From Theocolax elegans (taxonomy: Eukaryota; Arthropoda; Insecta; Hymenoptera; Cerocephalidae), in contig CM047429.1 in the NCBI GenBank assembly GCA_026168455.1, positions 51,219,027 through 51,283,026 on the forward strand: a stretch of DNA of 64,000 nucleotides, in the 5' to 3' direction. The position numbers and the translations under genes were made by a program. Positions 41,800 to 53,785 of this stretch are shown one piece after another. Positions within the stretch are counted from its first letter, which is position 1. The number at the start of each line of letters is the position of its first letter. The notes under the pieces were generated by a model. It was not told where the DNA came from, made no database searches, and was given only the letters and a program-made list of their open reading frames with translations.

Positions 41800-43035
41800 A
41801 ATTTAAATTTTTGATTCGACTACTTAATGTGGAATTGTTTCATACATTATTGATATTCTGATAAACAACTCCTTTTTGATCCTAGAATATGTAAATTTTG
41901 TAGATGCTTTACTTAGATATGCCAAAAAATTCATAAAATTATTGCTATAATAAAAAAAATTCTTAAAGATATTCATATCATATTAAAATGTGAATTTTTT
42001 CAACTAATGGAAAATTCGTGAATGTATTAATTGTTTACACTATAAGTTATATGATAAATGAATTTATTGATCCCCATAAGCCAAAGACATATCATTCATC
42101 TGTATCTAGAGACGAGATGCCTAGATTCTACTGATGAGCCCACCAGTCATACTCAGGGCAAAATACAATAAATTTTTTTTTCTTTTCCTTTCTTTTTTCC
42201 GTGATTTTTTTAATTTTATACTTTAATCAATTAAATTTTTTATTTTGACTTAGCTTGTCTTGGTCTTTTTTCAAACACTCATCCTGTGAGGTTTTTAAAG
42301 TGGCTGGTATTAATATAGTCCGCCTTACTGAGTTGTGGGGAATAGTCTTTGCCTTGTGAAGATCAATAAATTCATTCATCATATTAATATCATATATTTA
42401 TATGAATTTTTTCTCTAAAACTATTAATTTTAGAAGAAAATCGATAGAGATATGTTTTTTTGTAATAATATGAATAGAATCTATTAGTATTTTTAAAATT
42501 GTTAATTAATGTAAATTGAAAAAGTACAGGTTCATCAGCAAATGACTGCCATATTAAGATTTTATATTTTTGAAGTTAGCTTTATAGAAAAATGTTAATA
42601 CTAGGCCATTTGGTACACACAAAGTACATGTAATTAGAAGTATCAGTGATTTTTCCAGTAATATCAATTGTGCCGAACAATTAAAAAATCAAAATACATG
42701 ATTTTTTAGTGACTTAGAGTCAGTAAAAGTGCAATAAAATTCAATTAATAGTTAAATTAAAATTTCATTGAAATTACCATGTAATTTCCAATCTAAAAGG
42801 TTTGTATCATTTTTTTGTAGGATGCATATATTTTTGAGCTGTAAGGTAATGAAATTGGTCGAATAAGTACAAAACAGCAAATTTTGTGTTTTTGGTTGTT
42901 AATAACTCTTCGCGTATCTAAGTAAAGCATCTAAAATTTGTTTACATATTCTAGGTTCAAGAAAGAGTTGTTCACCAGAATATCAATAATTTTTAAATTT
43001 TCATCGGCTGTTTTGACATGGAATGCTGTATTATA
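41800..43035. mobile_element. Element with long inverted arms, uncharacterised
   Basis: 41800-41930 (TATTGATATTCTGATAAACA, CCTAGAATATGTAAA, GATGCTTTACTTAGATA) is mirrored at about 42910-43030. The interior is AT-rich and non-coding and contains a PLE-like tail with a decayed hammerhead. The outer boundaries are not sharp. Confidence 0.6.
42131..42163 (+). ncRNA. Decayed hammerhead core
   Basis: CTGATGAG, CCC, a loop, GGGC then AAAAT: the core is intact except that the conserved G of GAAA is A, so it should not cleave. CAATAAATTTTTTT follows, as expected for a PLE or retrotransposon tail. Confidence 0.45.
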
Positions 43036-43835
43036 TATTTATATTAATTTTTCACCCCGTATATTCTTCAAGGGTTTTCACGGGCCACCCAACCATCCAG
43101 GGAGTGTGTGCACTCTTTCTCTATTCCCCATTCAAAATTTGCTACCCCGCTTCTCATTTCTCATTACATTCAAGTACCAAACGCTGAAAATGCTGCCTAA
43201 CTTTCGTGGTCAATCGAGTTGCGTCCCTTGCACTCTCTGCCACCGCGACGATTATGGCTTATATATTTATTTTGTAGATAGTTTTTTAAATACGATATGG
43301 CGGAGGCAAAGGAAAAACTTCTTGAAACTAGCTCGCCGTGTGCGACCTTTAGGCCGTCGAGACTTGCCGCTTCGGAGCTCTAGATCGAATGCGTCGCGAA
43401 GCGAAAGCCGGGCTTTTTGCATATAAGGCACGACCGTGTAAAGCTCGCGCTCGCATCGTTTGTGAGTATTGGGTAAAATACCTGACTTAACAATTCAACT
43501 TTTATTATTTTCTCAAAGCTCGGGATTTGTGGCCCAATATTATAAAATATAATACACATCATAAGAGATAATAATAAAAACATAACCTTAAATTTTATGT
43601 TTATCATCTTCACCTTCGGATGATGTCACAATTCACATGCACTGCGATATATTTAATTTTATTGTGAAAAAACGTGATTTTTGTACTTTTTTCGTTATTT
43701 TGACCGTTTTTCTTTTTTATCTTTGAAAATATTATTTTAATCATAAAGTGTAAAATAAGAAAAAGTTTTGTTATTTTGAGACGAACATTTCATTCATTTA
43801 AAGTTGTTGTGCACGAATAATACATTTTGATTTAT
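43036..43835. other. No gene assigned; GC-richer patch at 43070-43450
   Basis: An ORF from 42938 to 43426 crosses element boundaries and has no recognisable domain. The patch near 43300-43450 is GC-richer, but no frame looks like a known protein. Confidence 0.35.
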
Positions 43836-43959
43836 GAATGCGTTGCAAATGGCCCACGCTTCAAATGGCCCACCAATGAGAAACCGAGAATTCGAATTTG
43901 GCCCACCAATCAGAAAAAACCTCCGATTTATAAAGTAAGTAGTGGGGGAACACGTAAAT

Positions 43960-45118
43960 AAATCGGCAATACAAAACATTTATGTACTTATCATAGTATC
44001 ACTAGATACCGCTAATTTATTAAGTTACAAAATGAATGTCATGGTAATATATTGTGAAATAAATTAATAATAAATTATAAATTTAAACTTTTGTTATTAA
44101 TTACTCAATTTTTCATACAATTATCTGTCGCGAAAAGTTCCGATTATTTCAGGAAATGCAAGTTTGAGAGGTGCACTTGATAACTATAATTTTCAAGTAA
44201 GGAAACACTATCTATAGATGTAACAGAATAATGTAAAGTAAATATAAAGAAAAATAACTACAGAAGAATCCTTTTTCGAAGAATACTACATTTAATTAGA
44301 AATAATACGAATTCATAGCATGCTTTTTGGCACTATTTTTAAGTAAACCTTTAACTTGATTAAAACATTAGCTTTATAATTTTACTAATTATTTAATTCA
44401 ATTTATTAAAGAAATAAACTTATACATATATTAAAAAATTCACAAATGTTACTGAAATACAATTTGAAAATTTGGAAGGTACATTTACGTTATTAACATT
44501 CTATTAAATTATTTACTTATTAAAAAACAACTTTAAAAGTATAAATTGCAAACTGATGTAATATATTAGTATTCTTCTTGCTTCTTCTTGCAATAAATAG
44601 CAATTATTATTGTAATTTTGAGATGGGCCCATCGTGATTTTAGAACAAGAAAAATTAAACTTTTAAGCAACGAGAGTAATTTCTATAGAGAATTATAGGA
44701 ACTGTTTTCATTACAGCGTTTAACAAATTATCTATTTGAGATTATATAGGACTACTAAAAGCGCACGCTTCTTTGAAACATTTTAAACTTTTATGGTAAA
44801 TAGTCTTTAACTTTGTGTAAAAATAAGTCTAACGATCTCAACATTTGTAAATCATTTATAAAAATACTTAACGATTTCTTAATGATTAAAAAAATTGGTA
44901 AAACTAAACAAATTTTTTTAATCACTCGAGTTTCTATTTTGCATACAAATGTTAGTACAAGGGATTGTTACTTAGATTCTAACTATGCACAATTGAAATT
45001 AATAATCGATTATAATAATACTAATAGAATTCAATAGACTATAGTTACAAATTTTATAAGTATAATGAAAATTATTTTGGCGGAAAATATGCATATATAT
45101 CATCAATTTTCTTCTTCA
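43960..45118. other. AT-rich interior of the MULE, nothing recognised
   Basis: No domain or clear repeat; a small TTCTTCTTGC repeat lies near 44570-44595. Confidence 0.4.
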
Positions 45119-45358
45119 TCATTCGTTTTGGCCGTCCTGCTTCTTCAATTTTAGACAGTTTTGTATTTTAACATCCATTCTATTTCCTCCATTTGCTGTG
45201 TTAATTCTTCGTTTAACTACTTTTTTTGTTTTTGTAGCTGTTTTTTTAGGAGTTTCGATTTCAGGAACATAGACTACGGTACATTGGCCACTTGTTGTCG
45301 ACGAATTAGACTGCAAGTTTGGTGTTTGAGGATTAAGTTTTGTATTTCTGGTTTTCAT
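45119..45358 (-). CDS. Basic ORF, possible last exon of the MULE gene
   Basis: Directly after an acceptor-like ATATTTTTAG, the minus strand encodes 79 residues rich in Lys, Thr and Asn (TPKKTATKTKKVVKRR), ending in TAA. Not recognised. It may be a nuclear-localisation tail of the transposase or a second ORF. The TTAA MITE begins 34 bp upstream of it. Confidence 0.35.
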   Translation of the reverse strand: MKTRNTKLNPQTPNLQSNSSTTSGQCTVVYVPEIETPKKTATKTKKVVKRRINTANGGNRMDVKIQNCLKLKKQDGQNE

Positions 45359-45392
45359 CTAAAAATATTTTTTTATTTTATTCTTAAGTTTA

Positions 45393-45912
45393 TTAAGGGG
45401 ATGTCGGAGCTATAGCCTCCATCAAAAGCCGCTCGATCTCGCGGCTTCGAATGGCGCTGTAGTCAGGTGTCGATTTCTACGATAAACGTACTTAAAACAT
45501 AAATTACAAATTTTGCAGCTACATAGAGCTGTTGAAAAATACTTTCCCCCCTAGCTATAACTAAAATTAAGGTAATTGTAATATTACTCTTGGCAGCAAA
45601 TGTTTATTTTTTTAAAGAAATGTGAAATACGTCTCATATTCAATGAATCTATATCTACCGCAATGCTACACGCAACGTATTTCACATTTCTTTAAAAAAT
45701 AAACATTTGCTGCCAAGAGTAATATTACAATTACCTTAATTTTAGTTATAGCTAGGGGGAAAGTATTTTTCAACAGCTCTATGTAGCTGCAAAATTTGTA
45801 ATTTATGTTTTAAGTACGTTTATCGTAGAAATCGACACCTGACTACAGCGCCATTCGAAGCCGCGAGATCGAGCGGCTTTTGATGGAGGCTATAGCTCCG
45901 ACATCCCCTTAA
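45393..45912. mobile_element. TTAA palindromic MITE, 520 bp, nearly perfect arms
   Basis: The arms 45393-45632 and 45675-45912 match as reverse complements except for two single-base indels. The outermost bases are TTAAGGGGATGTCGGAGC with TTAA at both ends, fitting a piggyBac-type target. The loop is about 42 nt. Confidence 0.92.
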
Positions 45913-45939
45913 TACGTTTTAGAAAATAAGTATAGCACA

Positions 45940-46165
45940 AAAACATTCTTCTAAATTTAAGTTTGAGAGCGTATCTCTATTTGTTTTCAAGTTATACGCG
46001 ACCAAATTCAATGATATTTTTTCGAAATTTTCGTTATTTACTTATATTTATCGTAAAAAAGAGCATTAGAGTCTAGAACTCCGGCTTTCTTCATATTTTT
46101 ATAGTAGTAAACATATCCTTGAGTTTGGTAAAGATCTGTTTCCCAGAGATGTGACATTCTCCATT
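45940..46165. mobile_element. MITE family A, right-half remnant
   Basis: Shares TTTGAGAGCGTATCTCTATT and the end GGTAAAGATCTGTTTCCCAG with the right arm of the family A copies. The left half is missing. Confidence 0.6.
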
Positions 46166-47029
46166 TTAGTACACTTTATTTAAAATGATTTTAAATCAAA
46201 CTAAGAATTTCATAATGATAATTTGTACAACCATTAATTTTTATATAATTATAAGCTCTGTTTTTAAATAGATACAATAATAAATAAAAAAAACTTTCTT
46301 TTGACTTTCGACCACCTGACATAAATTAAATTGCTCCATGCCAGAAAAATGGAAAGAAATATATTACCATAGCTAAAAGATATCACGAAACTAATAGAAC
46401 AAAAGTAATGATAAAACCTGCGATTTTTTGCTATCCTACATAAAATGTGTATCAAAAACATTAGTATAATCAAAACAGAAATAAAAACACACGCAATATT
46501 CGTAGTTCTAAAACGTTTTCGGAATAGCAGTAGGCGATATTAGATCTAATCCGACAGGAAAATTAAATAAAATACTTAATTATTACAGATTCACTAAATA
46601 TACCAAAAAAAATGCTAATTTTTTACACCAAAAATCAACAATCCAATCTATTTAAAATTAGGCTAATAAACAAAAAATTAACGGTATAGAATAAATTTTA
46701 GTCATTTAATTAGTCAAAATAACACGTTGTACATAATCACTAAACCGGATCTTCAACTATCCTTTGCAAAGGATTCCATATGCCCAAAAATATCGACTAT
46801 GATGAACAAATATGAAAAAAAAACTGATAGAAAGTTGGAAGGAAGAATAAGGAACACCAAGTTATCAGCCTTGCAAGAAATAAGAAATAGTTAGTATATA
46901 TTCGAGAAATTCAAAAGATAAAATGGAAAGATCAAACCAAGTCACCTTCAGAAGACTTTACATAGATCACACCAACTTAACTATCATCATATTATATAAT
47001 TATTTCAGATACTATTCGAATACTTACAC

Positions 47030-47130
47030 AATCAGCGTAACTGAAATTTCGTCATCATCTGAATCGTTGATGCTAGGTTCTGGTACTGATTCTGGATCTT
47101 CTTCTATCGGAAAAACATATATTGTATTAA
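47030..47130 (-). pseudogene. Acidic exon-like segment
   Basis: The minus strand reads FPIEEDPESVPEPSINDSDD to EISVTLIV and meets a GTAAGT donor near 47034. The acidic composition and splice site suggest a coding exon in the same orientation as the MULE gene. Unproven. Confidence 0.3.
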
Positions 47131-47485
47131 TTGTTGATATGTTTTTATTGGTATTCTCCCGTCTACTTATTTTTACCTACTCAAAATCTTATAAAAAATT
47201 GCAAGAGTTATGCTTCGGAAACTAGTTAATATGGAAAAATTGTATTAGAATGTATTCAAAGTTTAAAGAATCTTGAATTTATTGCATGTGACAAGTTAAA
47301 CATAGTTATTTATGCACCAAGGGAGCAAAGTAGGCGTTTATTCCCGGATTGAAAGTTAATGCCCGAGCTTTAGCGCTCTTAAGTGTCCAAGAAAAAAGTA
47401 AGTCTACAGTATGTATAAGGTGATCTATAGGGAATGAAATAATCAAGGGAATAAATTTATACTCATTTTTAGGCAAATATTACTC

Positions 47486-48015
47486 ACAAGTGGAATGCTT
47501 GACCTACGGGAAACGGATTTTCACCAAACTCTAGAATATGATTTCTGCTATAACAATATGAAAAAAAGAACCGGAGTTATAGATGCCAGCGCCCTTTTTT
47601 ACGGAAGTTACAAGCAAATAACAAAACATGTCGCAAAAAATAGCCTTGAATTTGGTCGATTATAACTCGGAAACAAAAAGAAATATCCACTCAAATTCAA
47701 GTTCAGAAGAAAGGTGAGATCAAGTAGATTGGGTTTCAAAAAAGAAGCTTAAATATCTTGATTTGGTCATAAGCTGTGGAAGAAAGAAATATCAGTATAT
47801 TTCAATTTTCTTCTAAATTAAAGTTTGAGTGCATATCTCTTTTTGTTACAGAGTTATAAGCGACGAAAGCCAGGGAGATTTTTTGCTTAATTTTCATTAT
47901 TTCCTTGTAACTTCCGTAAAAATATCATTAACATAAGTAATTTTGCTTTCTTCATATTTTTATATTAGAAATTATATCCTAGAGTTTGGTGAAGATAGTT
48001 TCCCAAAGATCAAGT
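47486..48015. mobile_element. MITE family A, complete but diverged copy
   Basis: The ends CAAGTGGAATGCTTGACCT and (mirrored) GATCAAGTAC, the palindromic arms and the central TCAATTTTCTTC block follow the family plan. It overlaps the end of a MULE-strand ORF. Confidence 0.75.
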
Positions 48016-48260
48016 ACAAAAGATTTACCTTGCTCAAAGACTTCAAATTGATTATTTTCATATCCAGATAATTCATTCACGAATTTAGCTGCAGGCCATT
48101 CGGGATGTTTAATAATGTCCATCCAGACGGCTTGAATTGCTTCATCACGAAGTCTGGTTTTTTCCCTCGTCGACGTAATTGACATTTTCTTTTTCGCTCT
48201 TTCTAAATCTTCAATCGAATGCTTACTTAAAGCGATGATACCATCTAAACCGATTGTTAT
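47979..48260 (-). pseudogene. Spliced exon downstream of the MULE transposase
   Basis: After an acceptor-like TTTAG near 48247, the minus strand is open through IIALSKHSIEDLERAKKK and TRLRDEAIQAVWMDII to 47979. Its last codons overlap MITE family A (47486-48015). It may be the carboxy-terminal part of the transposase or a second gene of the element. No domain recognised. Confidence 0.35.
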
Positions 48261-50269
48261 GTTTTATACATAAATATACGTAAACAATTTAATTAGCAAG
48301 AAAATCTTATTTTTTAATAACGTTATCATATCGAACTTTGAAAATGGGTATTTTTTATTTAATTATTCTTTTATAAACAAAAATGAATTTTTGAACAAAT
48401 TCTTACCATTAGGCCATTGCTTTTAACAACAAACTCATTTTCAGATTTTTAAATTGATATTATTTGTTCTAATCTTTGAGTTGTAAATTAATACCCATAA
48501 GTTTTAGGTTGAAATTTGTAGACCCTATAATACGGGTCATATATTTCAAGAAATCCACGGCTAACTTGCGTTTTGACGTCCCAAAAAAAGCAAATTTTAT
48601 ATTTAAATTTTTTCTCACACTTAGAGTAGGTATATTGTTGAAACTCAGTTGAAACTGAGCCCCAACACGCGAAAAAGTCTTGAAAATCACCTTCATATTA
48701 TCCCTATTGGAAATTTTTTATGTGACAGACTGTTCTTAACACTTTTATGAAGTGTGTAACAGTTTAAAACTGCAGTTATGCACAGTTTCTAAAAATTTTG
48801 AAGTATAAAAATTGGAATGTGTATTACAATTATACACAATTTTGAACTGTTATGAACAATTATGAACAATTTTTTACATTTAAATACAACTAGATACAGT
48901 TTTTGATATATTGAAAATATCAATTAGTGAATAAATAATTACTAATTAATAATTTATATATAATGCGAATTTTAAGAATTGTTAAAAATTGTAAATTATT
49001 ATGCGTAAACATTGAGAGTTATTCATAAATGTTTAAAACTGTTTACAATATTGCATACCTAAATATAAAAGTTAAGCATTATTGTACACAGTTTTACACA
49101 GTTGTACTTTGTTACACACAGTGTTTTAAAATTATTGTTTTATATAAAGCACATAATCGTTACATTTATCTGTACTTCTGTAAATTTAATAAATTGTATA
49201 TAAGTGTATTTAATTATTCATAATTGTATATAATGTGTATATCAGTATATAACTATTATTAATTGTATAGAACTATTATTCCCATTCCAAATTTCACAAA
49301 AAATCACAATTATTCTTTTAGAAAATAATTTTAAGCAGACGCCTTTACATAATATGTAGGTGAAAATCGCATCAAAATTCGTGTTCTTTCATGTTCAATG
49401 AGAAACAAAGTATGTGCCGAGGCAGTTTTCGCGTGTTGGGGCTCTGTTTCAACTACTATATACCTCTAAATTTGAGAAAAATCTCATACGTGAGGCGTGC
49501 TTTCAAAAAAATGTTGTTGTTTTTGGGGACGTTAAAACGCAAATTAACTGTGGATTAAAAAGTTCTAAATTTGTATTGATAGGTAGGTAGATAGGTAGGT
49601 AGGTAGGTAGGTAGGTAGGTAGGTAGGTAGGTAGGTAGGTAGGTAGGTAGGCAGGCAGGCAGGCAGAGTGACGTAATAAAATAAAATATTGTGTGCCAAG
49701 GGCGTGAAGTGTTAAATATATATTTGAAATTGATTGTTTTAAATACAGATTGTTAAACAATACAATGCAATCAAATTTGGAATTCAAATAGATCAAATTA
49801 TATTTTCAGTTACAAGCTTTGAAAAATAAACAATGAACGGATTTAATTAATAGGTAAAACAATGGATATTAAGTAGAGTAAAAAAATCAATGTAAAATTA
49901 TATTTTATTTATTATCATAATAAATACTTAAAAGGTTTGTGAACTGTCTTCTTATCAATAAAATCTAAATTTATAATTGTATGGTCATATTTCTCATACG
50001 TATATTTAACTTCTTTATTCATAGGCCATTAAATTAGAATTAAATCATTATATTAAAATTAAGCTAAAAAGGGGGTGAAAATGCGTTCCATCATAGTAAT
50101 AAAAAAATGGTTCACTACAAATTTAAAAACTGATAAGGTAACTGATTAGTTTAGATCTATAACTTTTAAGCATTTAATATTTTAAGCTTTTGTATATTTG
50201 CATAACCTTTATCGATTGTAGTATAGCAATAAAGTAATAAAATATTAAAAATGGTTCGACATCTACTTA
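48261..50269. other. AT-rich DNA; microsatellite only
   Basis: No gene seen. 48740-49270 is rich in AATT and ACAGTTTT variants without a clear period. Confidence 0.4.
49575..49665 (+). repeat. GGTA tetranucleotide microsatellite
   Basis: About 20 units of TAGG, passing into CAGG at the right end. Confidence 0.95.
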
Positions 50270-50635
50270 CTAATAAAAACTGAACAACATGGCTTTGGAC
50301 GAATTGTTGCATTCAGTGTCCTGTGGTAAGACTCGACGTAATTATTAGTGCGATACTTTCTAAAAATACGCTGAATACTGCAGGTATAATTGTCTTCACC
50401 CATTCTTTTAAAAAATAAAAATGTATAAATTTTAACCACTTTTTCCTAATTATAGGTTGCTCTTCAAATTTTTCTTCTATGATGCATTTAATAACTCCTA
50501 CAGCTTCAACTATTTTTTCTGGCGGTAGAAGTGGCAATACATTGATCTTCTTTATAATTTCATTCCCGTGAGGATTCTTCTTACTGTTCTCTTTTACAAA
50601 TAATCTATACTCTTTACTTTTTGCCTTTCTGACAA
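50270..50635 (-). pseudogene. MULE transposase exon with catalytic Glu, frameshifted
   Basis: Starts after ATTTTAG near 50636. It is open through NVLPLLPPEKIVEAVGVI and KKWLKFIHFYFLKEWVK. After a frameshift near 50395 another frame gives RKYRTNNYVESYHRTLN, the catalytic Glu motif of MULEs (TNNxVExYHxxLN), then KPCCSVFI and a stop near 50270. Confidence 0.7.
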
Positions 50636-51041
50636 TCGCCTAAAATTTGTTTGAATGTGAAAAGGAGAGGATTGAGGAAAGGAATGAAAGAAATGAATCA
50701 GATAATGACTTGGGAGATAAAATATCTGAAAGATACAGTATGAGAGATAAACGATATGTTTATATTTGTTATAATAGTGATAAAAGTAATTTTAGATGAA
50801 AATAATTTAAAAATTATATAAAATTGTTCCTTTTACGGCTATATGTCAAAACACTCTATTGCTGTACTAGTGCATGTTTTAAATCAACAGCAAGTAATGC
50901 AGTGTATAGCATATAATAATAGTTGATTGTGAAGAAAATTCTTCTTTATTTATCGCAATATATTTTCTTAATATACTTGAATTTAAATGATGATCAAATA
51001 GTAAATATAATTAAAACATAAGAATATGTAACTTAATTTAC

Positions 51042-51240
51042 CTGAGTAAAGTGGAAATAACACCCAATAACAGATATGTTGTCAAAACTGTTCTTCAAAG
51101 ATTTCATTAGAGCTATTTCAAAATCGCAATGCGCTTTCAGTGGTGCAAATAGTGGAAACAATTCCTTGGTTTTCTCCCAGATAGATACATAAGCGTTTGC
51201 TGTTCGGTTTGTCATCAAAATCCATATGCATGGAACGACC
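51042..51240 (-). pseudogene. MULE transposase exon with second catalytic Asp
   Basis: The exon is bounded by an acceptor (TTATTAG) and a GTAAAT donor. It encodes VVPCIWILMTNRTANAY, then AHCDFEIALMKSL and VIGCYFHFTQ. CDFE(x)A holds the second Asp and GCxFHFxQ is the classical MULE signature. 199 nt, uninterrupted. Confidence 0.75.
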
Positions 51241-51723
51241 TAATAAGAGAAAACAAATTTTGTATTATGTGCATATTATCATATTACCAATATGGTTGTT
51301 TTTAATCTACATCTAATTTCAATGAAAATTGGACTTTTACGCGTTCAAAACGTTTGGAAACAATTCTTTCCGGACGAAAAAGTAAGACGAAAAAGTAAGT
51401 TCAAATCGATCAATTTGCCTCAAAGTTATGGAGAAAATAAGAAATAGAAGTTTGGCAAAAAAATCATTTTAAGCAGTAAATTTTGGTTAAAACTTCTTCT
51501 CTTCTTGTTTCTCTATAACTTTGTATAATTACAGATATATAAATTACAGAAACGCATTCAATAAAAATTTTAAAAAATGCATACGGTTAGCTTAGAACTT
51601 AAGGAAGGATTTGACGTTCCTGGTCGGTATAATTATTAGTCAAAAAGACACAATCTGTCAACTGACAGCCGAACGTTCGTGGTTTTTTTTAAATAGAGAA
51701 AGCATTTTCATTTGATATCTTAC

Positions 51724-52085
51724 AGCTTGATATTTTTTGCACATCACTGTCAGGACTTGAGTAACTCCTGTAACTTTAGGAGAAATTTTGTAAGTTGCAT
51801 CCACAAAAATATCATTGTTTTCTGAAAATTCCTTCACCAAATCCTCGGCAAACAGCATTAAATGTTTAAATTTTATGGTAGATTGTACCAAAACTGCTGT
51901 CATGGTGATACCACTAGTAGAATCACATTTGGAAAAAGAAGGAACTTCCATTAAATTTGCCGAAAATTCTTCGACCGAGCTGAATTCATTTTTTAATGAT
52001 TTATTTTCGGTTTTTCCCTTCGCTCTCAGAATCGTTGATTTGGCCGATTTGAAAGTCATTGATGTACTCAGTTCAGAATACCTTA
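51724..52085 (-). pseudogene. MULE transposase exon with first catalytic Asp
   Basis: The minus-strand exon is preceded by an acceptor-like TTTTTTCGGCTTAAG and reads through STILRAKGK to the DDE-domain start NDIFVDATYKISPK and VTQVLTVMC. It ends at KKYQA with a GTAAGA donor at 51723. FVDATYK holds the first catalytic Asp of MULE transposases. Splicing to the next exon (VVPCIWILM) keeps the frame. Confidence 0.7.
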
Positions 52086-52871
52086 AGCCGAAAAAAATAA
52101 AACAGTTTTTAGTTTATAAAATTTAGGTATTCAAATGCAGTCGAAATTACAACAATATTTTAATTAGTTTTCATCAGATTATTTATTCATTATTAAAGAT
52201 GAAAAAAAAATTTCAAGAAAAGTTAAAAACGTAATGATTATAATTTTTTTAATAAATATTAATATAAATAATAAGTATGTATAATACTATAACCTTGATA
52301 GTTAGATTTAAATTAACCACGAAAAAAATAAAATGTCATCGAAACCGAGGTTATTTTTCGACAAACTAAAGTAAATGATATCTACCAATATCGATAATAA
52401 TTTAAAAAATAAAACCAGAAGAGAAAAAAAAATTGTTGAAATAAAAACAAGTATTATAAATGTAAGAACAAATTTTTTTTTCTGGTTTAATTGTTTAAAT
52501 TATTATCCATATCGATATATGTAGATATATGTTTATTATTTACTTTAGTTTATCGGTAACATAATAATTCTAATTTCGTTACCTGATTTATTTTATTTAA
52601 ATTGTTTTTTTCTCTGCTGGTTTTATTTTTAAATTATTGTCGATATTAATATATGTAGTTATATATATTATTTACTTTAGTTTGTCGGAAAATAACCTCA
52701 GTTTTTATGATATTTTATTTTTTTCGTGGTTTGGATATATTGCCAAAGTATCTTTGAATAATTTTAATTTATTTTAAATATATATATACAATCTGTCGGG
52801 CATATAACACCTGCCTAAATTTTAAATTATTATTTTGGAGCTTGAATTTAAAAAATGGATGTTATAAGTAA

Positions 52872-53082
52872 TGTAACGGGGTACGGATTGAATATAAGGA
52901 ATAAAAAAATCAACGAAGGTATCGGGGCGCGAACCCACGATCCCGGGAGCGCGAGGCAGAAGCCTCACCACTGCGCTACCATTCGCAATTATCCCGGCTA
53001 GTCGACTTGGTCCTATCGACGAACGTCGCCGATAATTCAGGGACCTAACCTGCGCCGACACTCGAAATCCGTACCCGTTATA
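52872..53082 (-). repeat. TRIM 3' LTR with tRNA-like promoter
   Basis: Minus-strand reading starts TATAACGGGTACGG and ends CCCCGTTACA. It contains A-box-like TAGCGCAGTGGTGAGG (52963-52978), B-box-like GGTTCGCGCCCC (52924-52935) and a seven-T run (52903-52909). Confidence 0.85.
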
Positions 53083-53509
53083 TCCCCCACCCAAACGCGA
53101 CCTACGCCCTCGGGGAGCCGTTTGATCACTTCGATCACCTGGGCTAGAGAGGCGAAGGTTGTCCCTGCTCGACCGGTGTCAAGAAGACCATTTTCTGAGC
53201 ACCGGGAGCCTCGTTAGGGATAGCCGTGCGTTTGCACCACCACGCTTGAGATCCCAGAAACTCAAGCTCCCCTACGTCTAGTGCCAACTTGGAGGTGTAC
53301 TGCGTATACGTATACACACTGCGGACTGCAGACACAGGCTTTTCTCCTACAGTCGTACCTCCGCACTTTTTGACGTTCTCGCGGGGAAATCCACCGGGAC
53401 TGTGGTGGTGGGGATGGGAGTTTATGACCGACTTCGGTCCAAGATGAGCCAGGCGAAGATAAACTACTTCGTCTCTTCTAGCAAGTGGGTTTTTGAGTTG
53501 GGCGCCATT

Positions 53510-53719
53510 TGTAACGGGGTACGGATTGAATATAAGGAATAAAAAAACATCGAAGGTATCGGGGCGCGAACCCACGATCCCGGGAGCGCGAGGCAGAAGC
53601 CTCACCACTGCGCTACCATTCGGAATTATCCCGGCTAGTCGACTTGGTCCTATCGACGAACGTCGCCGATAATTCAGGGACCTAACCTGCGCCGACACTC
53701 GAAATCCGTACCCGTTATA
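53510..53719 (-). repeat. TRIM 5' LTR with tRNA-like promoter
   Basis: Same layout: A box at 53600-53615, B box at 53561-53572, T run at about 53541-53547. Adjacent to the primer site. Confidence 0.85.
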
Positions 53720-53785
53720 GTAATTAAATCAAATTACATGTTATAATTAGATAGTATATATATGAGTACATACTGTTGCGTCGTT

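Larger units (their letters stand above)
52872..53719 (-). mobile_element. TRIM: miniature LTR retrotransposon with tRNA-like LTRs
   Basis: Two direct repeats of about 210 bp (52872-53082, 53510-53719) flank a 427-bp interior. GTAA is duplicated on both sides (52868-52871, 53720-53723). Read on the minus strand, TGGCGCCCAACTC lies two bases after the 5' LTR (primer site), and GGGTGGGGGA lies just before the 3' LTR (polypurine tract). The LTRs differ at a few positions. The interior has no credible coding gene, so it depends on another element's enzymes. Confidence 0.88.

Noticed and set aside
42938..43426. 162-codon ORF
   Set aside because: It spans an inverted arm and unrelated DNA, with no domain or codon bias.
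49503..49796. ORF with LPTYLPTYLP repeats
   Set aside because: Translation of a GGTA microsatellite.
52924..52980. Functional tRNA gene
   Set aside because: The A and B boxes are tRNA-like, but the acceptor stem and a clear anticodon arm cannot be formed, and the B box has C in place of the usual A.
53144..53698. 184-codon minus-strand ORF across the TRIM
   Set aside because: It runs through LTR, tRNA-like sequence, primer site and interior; the peptide is a translation of tRNA-like DNA and has no domain.
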